From Oceanicola sp. (lineage in GTDB: Bacteria; Pseudomonadota; Alphaproteobacteria; Rhodobacterales; Rhodobacteraceae), in the NCBI GenBank assembly GCA_017792405.1, contig CP051231.1, forward strand, positions 846,011-910,010: 64,000 nt of DNA. The letters are read 5' to 3'. The notes beneath the pieces were generated by a model. The model did not search any database. It was not told the DNA's origin and saw only the letters and a program-made list of their open reading frames with translations. The translations under genes and the position numbers were made by a program. How positions within the stretch are numbered: position 1 is the first letter of the stretch; each line of letters begins with the position of its first letter. This document shows, one piece after another, positions 52,442 to 60,922 of this stretch.

Positions 52442-53326
52442 ATGAGCACCTATACCCTGACCGTGACCTGCCCCTCGACCCGTGGAATCGTGGCGGCGAT
52501 CTCGGGTTTTCTGGCCGAGAAAGGCTGCAACATCACCGACTCCGCCCAGTTTGACGATCCGGGGACCGGCAACTTCTTCATGCGGACCAGCTTCAACTCG
52601 GAGGAAGGGGTGCCGCTGGAGGAGCTGCGTGAGGCCTTCGGCGCGGTGGCGGAGCCGTTCAGCATGGAATGGGCGATCCATGACGATGCGCAGAAGATGA
52701 AAGTGATCATCATGGTCTCGCGCTTCGGCCACTGCCTGAACGACCTGCTCTACCGCTGGCGGATCGGCGCGCTGCCGGTGGAGATCGTGGCGGTGATCTC
52801 CAACCACCTCGACTACCAGAAGGTGGTGGTGAACCATGATATCCCGTTCCACCACATCAAGGTGACGAAGGAGAACAAGCCGCAGGCCGAGCAGCGGATC
52901 ATGGATGTGGTGGAGGAGACCGGGGCGGAGCTGATCGTGCTGGCGCGCTACATGCAGGTGCTGAGCGATGCGATGTGTACCAAGATGGCGGGGCGGATAA
53001 TCAACATCCACCACTCGTTCCTGCCGAGCTTCAAAGGGGCGAACCCCTACAAGCAGGCCTTCGAGCGCGGTGTGAAACTGATTGGCGCGACGGCGCATTT
53101 TGTGACCGCCGATCTGGATGAGGGGCCGATCATCGAGCAGGACACCGTGCGGGTGACCCATGCGCAAAGCGGTGAGGATTATGTGAGCCTTGGCCGCGAT
53201 GTGGAGGCGCAGGTGTTTGCCCGGGCGATCCATGCGTTCATTCACCACCGGGTGCTGATGAACGGGACGAAGACGGTGGTGTTCCCGGCCTCGCCCGGGG
53301 GGTATCGCTCGGAGCGGATGGGGTAG
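52442..53326 (+). CDS. purU: Formyltetrahydrofolate deformylase
   Basis: A 294-residue PurU: N-terminal ACT domain (YTLTVTCPSTRGIVAAISGFLAEKGCNI), then a formyltransferase-fold domain with MVSRFGHCLNDLLYRW, YMQVLS and INIHHSFLPSFKGANPYKQAF (catalytic His) and AHFVTADLDEGPIIEQD. Releases formate from 10-formyl-THF for one-carbon balance. Confidence 0.95.
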   Translation: MSTYTLTVTCPSTRGIVAAISGFLAEKGCNITDSAQFDDPGTGNFFMRTSFNSEEGVPLEELREAFGAVAEPFSMEWAIHDDAQKMKVIIMVSRFGHCLNDLLYRWRIGALPVEIVAVISNHLDYQKVVVNHDIPFHHIKVTKENKPQAEQRIMDVVEETGAELIVLARYMQVLSDAMCTKMAGRIINIHHSFLPSFKGANPYKQAFERGVKLIGATAHFVTADLDEGPIIEQDTVRVTHAQSGEDYVSLGRDVEAQVFARAIHAFIHHRVLMNGTKTVVFPASPGGYRSERMG

Positions 53327-53360
53327 GGCGCGGGGCCTGAGTGCGATGGCTGCGGTCGGA

Positions 53361-53411
53361 GTGGGGGCCAGCCCCCACACCCCCGGAGATATTTGAAGCA
53401 AGAAAATGGGG
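53361..53411 (+). repeat. Dispersed TATTTGAAGCAAGAAAATG motif, copy 4
   Basis: GTGGGGGCCAGCCCCCAC palindrome, then ACCCCCGGAGATATTTG and the AAGCAAGAAAATG tail, matching copy 1 exactly over the AT part. Lies after purU; possibly a transcription end signal. Confidence 0.65.
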
Positions 53412-53499
53412 CAGGGCGACGCGTTAACCTTGATTTGGGGTTAACAGGCGGCGGCGGGGTGCTTGACAGTCTCCGGCCCTCACGCCAACCGTTCCCCCC

Positions 53500-54948
53500 A
53501 TGTTGGACGTTCGCCCGGTCGGTTACGTTATCGGCCTTCTCACTGCCATTCTCGGGGTCATGATGCTGCTGCCCATGGCGGCCGATCTCTATTTCGGCAA
53601 CAGCCAGTGGCCGGTGTTTCTGGAAAGCGCGATCATCACCGTGCTGACGGGCGGGTTGATTGCGCTGGCCTGCGCAAACGGGGTGACCGAGGGGCTGACC
53701 CTGCGCCAGACCTTCCTGCTGACCGTGCTGGTCTGGGTGGCGTTGCCGCTCTTCGGGGCGATCCCCTTTATACTCGGGGCGACCGAGGCGCGGGTGGTGG
53801 ATGCCTTCTTCGAGGCGATGTCGGGGCTAACGACCACGGGCTCCACCGTGTTCACCGGGCTCGACAACCTGCCGAAGGGGATTTTGCTTTGGCGCGGGAT
53901 CCTGCAATGGTTGGGGGGCATCGGGATCATCGTTGTGGCGATGGTGTTCCTGCCTGAGCTGAAGGTCGGGGGGATGCAGATTTTCCGCTCGGAAGCCTTT
54001 GAAACCATGGGGAAAATCCTGCCGCGGGCGACGCAGATCGCGGCGCAGATCTCGGTGATCTACATCGGGATCACGCTGGCCTGCCTGCTGACCTATCTCT
54101 TTCTGGGGCTGAACGGCTTTGATGCGCTGGTGCATGCGCTCACCACGGTCAGCACCGGGGGGTTCTCGAATTACGACGCCAGCTTTGGCACCTTTCAGGG
54201 CGCGCCGGAGTATGCGGCCTCTGTCTTCATGGTGCTCGCGGCGCTGCCCTTCGTGCGTTACGTGCAGATGGTGAACGGCCATGTCACGCCGCTGTGGCGC
54301 GACAGCCAAGTGCGGGTGTTTCTGGCGATCATCGCGCTGCTGGTGGTGATCACCACACTGATCCTGACCTCGATCTTTCCGCACCATTGGGAGCAGGCGA
54401 TGCGGGAGGGGCTTTTCAACATCACCTCGATCATGACCGGCACCGGCTATGCTTCGGTGGATTACATGCAGTGGGGCGGGTTCCTCGTGATCATGTTCTT
54501 CTTCATCGGTCTGATCGGGGGTTGCGCTGGATCGACCGCCTGCTCGGTGAAGATCTTCCGCTACCAGCTGCTCTTTGCCTCGATCCGGAGCCAGATCCGC
54601 ACGATCCACTCGCCCTCGGGCGTGTTCACCCCGCGCTACGAGGGGCGGCCGATCGGGCAGGATGTGCTCTCGTCGGTGATGAGCTTTTTCGTGCTCTTCA
54701 CCGTGTCGATGGGCGGGCTGGCGGTGCTGCTGAGCTTCACCGGGCTGGACTTTGTGACCTCGATCTCCGGCGCGGCGACGGCGATTGCCAACATCGGGCC
54801 GGGGCTGGGCGATATCATCGGGCCGGCGGGGAATTTCAGTACGTTGAACGACACGGCCAAGTGGCTGCTGGCCGCCGGGATGCTGGTGGGGCGGTTGGAG
54901 GTGCTGGCGGTCTACGCGCTGTTCACGGTGAACTTCTGGCGGTCGTAG
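53500..54948 (+). CDS. trkH: Trk-type potassium uptake protein TrkH
   Basis: A 482-residue channel-like subunit with four selectivity-filter repeats including MSGLTTTGSTV, LTTVSTGGFSNYD, TSIMTGTGYAS and ISGAATAIANIGPG. It imports K+ with TrkA, which is not in the window. Start is ATG at 53500. Confidence 0.94.
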   Translation: MLDVRPVGYVIGLLTAILGVMMLLPMAADLYFGNSQWPVFLESAIITVLTGGLIALACANGVTEGLTLRQTFLLTVLVWVALPLFGAIPFILGATEARVVDAFFEAMSGLTTTGSTVFTGLDNLPKGILLWRGILQWLGGIGIIVVAMVFLPELKVGGMQIFRSEAFETMGKILPRATQIAAQISVIYIGITLACLLTYLFLGLNGFDALVHALTTVSTGGFSNYDASFGTFQGAPEYAASVFMVLAALPFVRYVQMVNGHVTPLWRDSQVRVFLAIIALLVVITTLILTSIFPHHWEQAMREGLFNITSIMTGTGYASVDYMQWGGFLVIMFFFIGLIGGCAGSTACSVKIFRYQLLFASIRSQIRTIHSPSGVFTPRYEGRPIGQDVLSSVMSFFVLFTVSMGGLAVLLSFTGLDFVTSISGAATAIANIGPGLGDIIGPAGNFSTLNDTAKWLLAAGMLVGRLEVLAVYALFTVNFWRS

Positions 54949-54997
54949 CGGGGGGCAGGTGGTCTGCCGCTCCGAGTATATCAGCGCTGATGCTTTA

Positions 54998-55056
54998 GGT
55001 GGGCAGATTGCCCACCCAAGGAGCCTTCAGGCGGGGCTATATGCCCGCCTTATTTT
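54998..55056. terminator. Two hairpins between trkH and the convergent protease-like gene
   Basis: GGTGGGCA/TGCCCACC (54998-55016) and AGGCGGG/CCCGCCT (55029-55050) followed by TATTTTA, an intrinsic terminator for trkH; the first faces the other strand. Confidence 0.7.
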
Positions 55057-56848
55057 ACTCCCAACAGCTCACCAGAACGGTCATGCCTTCGGCCAGCGTC
55101 GTGATGTCTTCCGGCGCCAGCGCGGTGGCGCTTTCGGAGGCGGCGGGGGCGAGACCGGCGGCGGAGAGGAACTCGGCGATGGTGGGCACGGAGGCGGCGA
55201 ATTGCACGTTCTCCGGCAGCTGGCGACCACCATCCTCGGCGCGCGACAGCAGCATGCCGAGCACGGCGCCGGACTGGTCGATCACCGGGCCGCCGGCATC
55301 GCCGGGCAGGGCGGAGACCTCGAGCCGTTGCATTCCGTTCTCGCCGTTCAGCCCGCGCAGGTCGGCGAGTGTGCCAAAGGTGACTGTCGGCAGGCTCAGC
55401 GTGTCTTCGTAGCTGTAGCCGGCGACGGCGACCTCGGACTGGAGCCGGGGCGTGGCGGCGGCGAAGCGGGCGTGGCCGAGCGGGGCCAGCGGCTCGCGCG
55501 GCTTCAGCAAGGCAAGGCCCAGCGTGTCGTTGCGGGCGGCGATTTCGGCCTCGTAGGTTTCATCGATCGTGACCCGGCCGCACTGGCCCAGCACCTCGGT
55601 AGTGGTGAGCACGGCGCCGCTGGCGTCGATGTAGAAGCCGGAGCGGGAGACTTCGGGGGTGCGGATCTCAAGGCCCGCCAGCAGATCGACCCGCTGCTCC
55701 TCGCTCGCGGACCCGGCGGTATCGGGCAGGATCGCGGCGGTGGGGGTGAAGCTCTCGCGCATCTGGGTGACCACGGCGTTCATGATCTTGGCGTCTTCGG
55801 GCTTCCAGACGAGGGTGAAGCCCTTCACCGCGCCGCCATCGAGGCGGGCGTAAGTGTAGCTGTGCAGCTCGGCGTTTTGCCCGGTGAGGGTGAAGCTTCG
55901 CTCGGAACGGCTGCGCTCGCCCTCCTCGGGCACGATCGTGAGCGTTTGCAGGATGTCGTAGAGGCCGTAGAGCGTGCGCTGGTCGCCGGACTGCGAGATC
56001 AGCAGCAGGCGCACGCCGCGGTCGTTGCTGGGCGTGTAGTGGATAAAGGGCGGCTCGACGTGGTCGAACTCGACGAGGCCAAGCGGGGCGATCACATCGA
56101 TGCCAGCGCGGCTGTCGGTCAGCTGGGCGAGACCGAGGGCGGCGAATTGGGCGCGGTAGCCCTCCACCAACTCCCGGCGCTGGGCGGTGGTAAGGATGCC
56201 GGTCGGCTCATAACCGCGCGAGGCCTGATAGTCGGCCATGGAGCCACGGGTGCCGCGACCGAAGGAGGCATCGATTGCGCCTTGGTAGAAACCTTCCCAC
56301 TTTAGCGCTTCTTGCAGCTCGGTGCGCTCTTCGCGGCTGAGCTGGGCTTCGGAGCGGCGGGCTTGGGCGGGGGTCTCGTCGGGGAGCGCCGGCTCGGGCG
56401 TGGCTTCGACGACCGCTTCGGGCTGCGTGCTGGCCTCGGGCGCCGCCTCGGCGCCGGTGGAAGGCACGGCGGAGGGCTCGACGGCGGGGGCGTTCAGCGT
56501 ATCGGCGCCCACGGGCCAGAACTGCTGGCGGAACTGCTGAGGGAAGGCGATGAAACTGTCGGCCGGGATCAGGCGCTCGCGGCGCAGGGCGGCAAGCTCG
56601 CGGTCGGCGTCATCGGAGGTGTAGGGGCCGAGGGCGATGGCGTACCAGCCAGAGCGCATGCGGAAACCTGCGGTGTTGGGGAAGGCGGCGGCATAGGCGC
56701 GGGCGCGGGCCTCGGCCTCTGCCAAGGTGGGCTGGGCTTCGATCTGCACCCAGACGGTGCCTTGGGCCTGCGCCGTGCCACCCCCGGCCACCACCAGCGA
56801 AAATACCATCAGGATCGCCGCAAAAATACGCTTCGTCACAATCGTCAT
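55055..56848 (-). CDS. SPOR-like and trypsin-like-fold protein with inactivated catalytic site
   Basis: The 597-residue protein has a signal peptide (to AQAQG), a SPOR-like repeat domain ([20 protein letters not shown]), a peptidoglycan-binding segment ([16 protein letters not shown] ... [14 protein letters not shown]), and a C-terminal trypsin-like barrel ([24 protein letters not shown]). The usual GDSGGP is GDAGGP, with Ala at about 518, and no catalytic His is seen where the His loop should be (TTTEVLGQC). So it is probably a pseudo-protease acting as a scaffold. Confidence 0.82.
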   Translation of the reverse strand: MTIVTKRIFAAILMVFSLVVAGGGTAQAQGTVWVQIEAQPTLAEAEARARAYAAAFPNTAGFRMRSGWYAIALGPYTSDDADRELAALRRERLIPADSFIAFPQQFRQQFWPVGADTLNAPAVEPSAVPSTGAEAAPEASTQPEAVVEATPEPALPDETPAQARRSEAQLSREERTELQEALKWEGFYQGAIDASFGRGTRGSMADYQASRGYEPTGILTTAQRRELVEGYRAQFAALGLAQLTDSRAGIDVIAPLGLVEFDHVEPPFIHYTPSNDRGVRLLLISQSGDQRTLYGLYDILQTLTIVPEEGERSRSERSFTLTGQNAELHSYTYARLDGGAVKGFTLVWKPEDAKIMNAVVTQMRESFTPTAAILPDTAGSASEEQRVDLLAGLEIRTPEVSRSGFYIDASGAVLTTTEVLGQCGRVTIDETYEAEIAARNDTLGLALLKPREPLAPLGHARFAAATPRLQSEVAVAGYSYEDTLSLPTVTFGTLADLRGLNGENGMQRLEVSALPGDAGGPVIDQSGAVLGMLLSRAEDGGRQLPENVQFAASVPTIAEFLSAAGLAPAASESATALAPEDITTLAEGMTVLVSCWE

Positions 56849-57067
56849 GCCTGTCCCATATCCCGTTCCTGGCTGGGCTCTCAAAGGCCGCCCTGCTTGA
56901 TTTCTGCGCAATCTATCAGCCCCTGCGCCGGGCGCACCCCAATTATGCGTGTGTTTGCGGGCAAGGGCCGGGGCGCGGCAGGGGGGCCACAGGCAAACGG
57001 TTTGACCGTCTCGCGCCCCGGCTCTATTGAGGCGCTGCACGTCAAAACCCCGAGGATCATGCGCCCC

Positions 57068-58015
57068 ATGGCCGAGCAGACACGCCCCGACAAACCGCGT
57101 TCGTTTCAGGAGATCATCCTGCGGCTTCAGGCCTATTGGGGCGGCAAGGGCTGCGCCGTGCTTCAGCCCTACGACATGGAGGTGGGCGCCGGCACGTTTC
57201 ACCCCGCCACGACGCTCCGGGCGCTGGGCAGCAAGCCTTGGGCGGCGGCCTATGTGCAGCCCTCGCGGCGGCCCACGGACGGGCGCTATGGCGACAACCC
57301 GAACCGGTTGCAGCATTACTACCAGTACCAAGTGCTGATCAAACCGAGCCCGCCCGACTTGCAGGAGCTTTACCTCGGCTCCCTCGCGGCGATCGGGATC
57401 GACGCCACGCTGCATGACATCCGCTTTGTCGAGGACGACTGGGAGAGCCCGACGCTGGGCGCTTGGGGCCTTGGCTGGGAGGTCTGGTGCGACGGGATGG
57501 AGGTGAGCCAGTTCACCTATTTCCAGCAGGTCGGCGGCCATGATTGCGCCCCGGTCAGCGGCGAGCTGACCTACGGGCTGGAGCGGCTGGCGATGTATGT
57601 GCTGGGCGTCGATCACGTGATGGACATGCCCTACAACGACCCGCAGACCGAGATTGCCCTGACCTATGGCGACGTGTTCCGCCAGACCGAGGGCGAGTAC
57701 TCGCGCTGGAACTTCGATGTGGCCGATACCGAGACGCTGCTGCAGCACTTCAAGGATGCCGAGGCGGAGTGCGAGCGCATCCTCGCGGCCCCGGCGGAAG
57801 ACCCGAAGACAGGCCGCCGGATCGTGATGGCCCACCCGGCGTATGACCAGTGCATCAAGGCGAGCCACCTGTTCAACCTGCTCGACGCGCGCGGGGTGAT
57901 CTCCGTCACCGAGCGGCAGGCCTATATCGGCCGGGTCCGGGCGCTGGCCAAACAATGCGCCGATGCCTTCGTGCAGACCGAGGCCGGGGGCTGGGTGCCG
58001 GAAGCCGCAGAATGA
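57068..58015 (+). CDS. glyQ: Glycyl-tRNA synthetase, alpha subunit
   Basis: A 315-residue class II synthetase subunit: [61 protein letters not shown], and [12 protein letters not shown]. With GlyS it forms the bacterial alpha2-beta2 enzyme. Start is ATG at 57068; ATG at 57059 is also possible. The stop overlaps the next ATG. Confidence 0.95.
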   Translation: MAEQTRPDKPRSFQEIILRLQAYWGGKGCAVLQPYDMEVGAGTFHPATTLRALGSKPWAAAYVQPSRRPTDGRYGDNPNRLQHYYQYQVLIKPSPPDLQELYLGSLAAIGIDATLHDIRFVEDDWESPTLGAWGLGWEVWCDGMEVSQFTYFQQVGGHDCAPVSGELTYGLERLAMYVLGVDHVMDMPYNDPQTEIALTYGDVFRQTEGEYSRWNFDVADTETLLQHFKDAEAECERILAAPAEDPKTGRRIVMAHPAYDQCIKASHLFNLLDARGVISVTERQAYIGRVRALAKQCADAFVQTEAGGWVPEAAE

Positions 58016-58575
58016 ACGGCAAGATCGCAGGAGGGGCCATCGTGGGGGCTGCCGCTGTCGCCGGTGTGGCGATCTACTACCTTCAGGTTTACGGCTACTA
58101 CGAGCGCGTGGAGCTGCGCACCGATATGCCCGCCGTGGAGCTGACCTCGCTGGTCTCGGGTCAGCCCGAGGAGATCATCGCAGACGGGTTCGAGGCGATT
58201 GACGCCGACAGCTCGCCGATCCGCTACCGCGCCTGCTTCACCACGACGATGAGCCAGGCCATGCTGAGCGAGACCTACGCGCCCTACGAGGGCGCCGTGC
58301 CGCTGACCGGGCCGGGCTGGTTTGACTGCTACGATGCCGAAGAGGTGGGCGAGGCGCTGACCGACGGCCGCGCGATTGCCTACACCGGCGAGGAAAATAT
58401 CGAATACGGGATCGACCGGGTGGTGGCGATCATGGACGACGGGCGGGGCTTTGTCTGGCACCAGATCAACCCCTGCGGCGAAGAGGTGTTCGACGGCAAG
58501 CCTGCCCCAGCTGGCTGCCCGGACCCCGCAGAATTCAAGGCGGCGACGCCACAGGAAGGCGAGAGCGATGGCTGA
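58012..58575 (+). CDS. DUF6446-like membrane-anchored protein
   Basis: A 187-residue protein with an N-terminal membrane anchor ([27 protein letters not shown]) and a periplasmic domain with four Cys ([35 protein letters not shown]). It sits between glyQ and glyS, overlapping both, an arrangement seen in related alphaproteobacteria. Function unknown. Confidence 0.8.
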   Translation: MNGKIAGGAIVGAAAVAGVAIYYLQVYGYYERVELRTDMPAVELTSLVSGQPEEIIADGFEAIDADSSPIRYRACFTTTMSQAMLSETYAPYEGAVPLTGPGWFDCYDAEEVGEALTDGRAIAYTGEENIEYGIDRVVAIMDDGRGFVWHQINPCGEEVFDGKPAPAGCPDPAEFKAATPQEGESDG

Positions 58576-60823
58576 TCTTCTGATCGAACTTTTCTCCGAG
58601 GAAATCCCGGCGCGAATGCAGCGCAAGGCGGCGGAAGACCTAAAAAAGCTGGTCACCGACGGGCTGGTGGAGGCGGGGCTGACCTATTCTGGCGCGCGCG
58701 CCTTCTCCACCCCGCGCCGCTTGGCGCTGGCGGTCGATGGCCTGCCTGCCAAGAGCCCGGCCACCCGCGAAGAGCGCAAGGGCCCGCGCGTGGATGCGCC
58801 GGAGAAAGCCCTGGAGGGCTTTTTGCGCTCGACCGGGCTGGAGAAGAGCCAGCTCGAGGAGCGGGACGACAAGAAGGGCCGGGTGTTCTTTGCCGTGATC
58901 GAGAAGCCGGGGCGCGAGGCCGCCGGGATCGTGGCCGAGGTGCTGGAGGCAGCGGTGCGGGGCTTTCCGTGGCCGAAGTCGATGCGCTGGGGCGCGGGCA
59001 GCCTGCGCTGGGTGCGCCCGCTGCACTCGATCCTCTGCATCCTGAGCGATGAGAGCGGCGCGCAGGTGGTGCCGCTGGAGATTGACGGGATTGCGGCTGG
59101 GGATGTGACGCAGGGCCATCGGTTCTTGTCGTCGGGTGCGATTTCTGTCGCAAATTTCGAGGATTACGAGGCGAAGCTGAAGCGTGCCAAGGTGGTGCTG
59201 AGCGCTGAGGAGCGGGCCGAGACCATCGCCCATGACGCGGCGCAGCTGGCATTTGCCAAGGGGCTGGAACTGGTTGAGGACAAGGGCCTGCTCGCCGAGG
59301 TCTCTGGGCTGGTCGAATGGCCCGTGGTGCTGATGGGCGAGATCGAAGAGCAGTTTCGCGGGCTGCCGCCGGAGGTGCTTCAGACCTCGATGAAGGAGCA
59401 TCAGAAGTTCTTCTCGGTGAAGAACGCGCAGGGCGGGATCGTGAGCTTTGTGACGGTCGCCAACATGGAGACGCGCGACAACGGCGCGACCATCCTTGCG
59501 GGCAACCAGAAGGTGCTGGCGGCGCGGCTCTCGGATGCCAAGTTTTTCTGGGAGAACGACCTGCGGGTGGCGAAGAGCGAGGGCATGGAGGCCTGGACCG
59601 CGCGGCTGGAAAATGTGACCTTCCATAACAAGCTGGGGTCGCAGGCCGACCGCATTGCGCGGATCGCCGCGCTGGCGGAGAGCCTTGCCCCGATGGTTGG
59701 CGCGGAGCCTGCACTGGCCGGTCAGGCGGCGCGGGTGGCGAAGGCAGATCTCTCCTCTGAGATGGTCTTTGAATTCCCGGAACTTCAAGGGCTTATGGGG
59801 CGATATTACAGTGATGCCTCAGGTCTGCCCGCTGAGGTGGCGGCGGCCTGCGAGGAGCATTACTCGCCCCTCGGCCCGTCGGACGATGTGCCCACCGCGC
59901 CCGTCTCGGTCGCCGTGGCGCTGGCCGACAAGCTGGACACGCTGACGGGGTTCTGGGCGATTGACGAAAAGCCCACCGGCTCGAAAGACCCGTTCGCCCT
60001 GCGGCGTGCGGCGCTGGGGGTGATCCGGTTGGTGTTGGGGAATGAACTGCGGACTTCGATGTCAGAGCTCATGGCCAAGCACATGGCAATGCTGATCGAC
60101 GTACAAGTTGACAAGATTCTGGAGGAGTTGGCGACTTTCGACGAGATCAGTGCGCGTTGGCAAGGAAGAGAACCTGATGAAGTAATGGCGGAGCGGTTCG
60201 AAAGGGAAGATGCCAGCGGCGTCAAAGAAGTGGATCAGCGCTTGGCGAAAGGGCAGTTCGCGCTTGTCGCCTCCCCAGCTGGTTTAATACTCCAAGTGCA
60301 AAATTTGGTGTCCTTCCTCCACGACCGCCTCAAGGTTCACCTGCGCGATCAGGGCATCCGGCATGACGTGATCGACGCCTGCCTCGCCATGCCCGGCAAG
60401 GATGACCTGACCCTGCTTGTGAAGCGGGCCGAGGCGGTGCAGGCGTTCTTGTCCACCGACGATGGCGAGAACCTCGTGCAGGGGTTCAAGCGGGCCAACA
60501 ACATCCTCAGTCAGGCCGAGGCGGCCGATGGGGTGGAGTATTCCTTTGGCCCCGACGCCAAGCTGGCGGAGGCCGAGCAGGAGAAGGCGCTCTTTGCGGC
60601 GCTGGATGCCGCCGAGCCCTCGATTGCCAGCGCGGTGGAGGCCGAGGATTTTGCCGCCGCGATGGCGCGGATGGCGGCGCTGCGGGCTCCGATCGACGGG
60701 TTTTTTGATGCGGTTCAGGTCAATGCAGACAGCGATGTGCTGCGCCGGAACCGGCTGAACCTGCTGCATCGCATCCGCGAGACCTGCTCGAAGGTTGCCG
60801 ATTTGTCGCGGCTCGAAGGCTAA
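58568..60823 (+). CDS. glyS: Glycyl-tRNA synthetase, beta subunit (with extra segment)
   Basis: A 751-residue GlyS (E. coli 689): [13 protein letters not shown] at the start, ALPPEVLQTSMKEHQKFF-like core, EMVFEFPELQGLMGRYY, SKDPFALRRAALGVIRLVL, and a C-terminal anticodon-binding region (LNLLHRIRETCSKVADLSRLEG). Around residues 495-580 (60050-60310) there is an extra, Glu/Lys-rich helical segment encoded by noticeably AT-richer codons. Confidence 0.95.
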   Translation: MADLLIELFSEEIPARMQRKAAEDLKKLVTDGLVEAGLTYSGARAFSTPRRLALAVDGLPAKSPATREERKGPRVDAPEKALEGFLRSTGLEKSQLEERDDKKGRVFFAVIEKPGREAAGIVAEVLEAAVRGFPWPKSMRWGAGSLRWVRPLHSILCILSDESGAQVVPLEIDGIAAGDVTQGHRFLSSGAISVANFEDYEAKLKRAKVVLSAEERAETIAHDAAQLAFAKGLELVEDKGLLAEVSGLVEWPVVLMGEIEEQFRGLPPEVLQTSMKEHQKFFSVKNAQGGIVSFVTVANMETRDNGATILAGNQKVLAARLSDAKFFWENDLRVAKSEGMEAWTARLENVTFHNKLGSQADRIARIAALAESLAPMVGAEPALAGQAARVAKADLSSEMVFEFPELQGLMGRYYSDASGLPAEVAAACEEHYSPLGPSDDVPTAPVSVAVALADKLDTLTGFWAIDEKPTGSKDPFALRRAALGVIRLVLGNELRTSMSELMAKHMAMLIDVQVDKILEELATFDEISARWQGREPDEVMAERFEREDASGVKEVDQRLAKGQFALVASPAGLILQVQNLVSFLHDRLKVHLRDQGIRHDVIDACLAMPGKDDLTLLVKRAEAVQAFLSTDDGENLVQGFKRANNILSQAEAADGVEYSFGPDAKLAEAEQEKALFAALDAAEPSIASAVEAEDFAAAMARMAALRAPIDGFFDAVQVNADSDVLRRNRLNLLHRIRETCSKVADLSRLEG

Positions 60824-60848
60824 GCCCTTGGTCGGGTTGGTGTTGGCG

Positions 60849-60869
60849 CTAACGTCACCCTAACGTCAC
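60849..60869 (+). repeat. CTAACGTCAC direct repeats before the PPDK-like gene
   Basis: CTAACGTCAC occurs twice, 11 bp apart, in the 99 bp between glyS and the PPDK-like gene. Possible regulator site; none recognised. Confidence 0.45.
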
Positions 60870-60922
60870 ACTTGCCCGACTCGCCTTTCGGGGTATTCTG
60901 CGCCACAGAAAGGATTGCTGCG

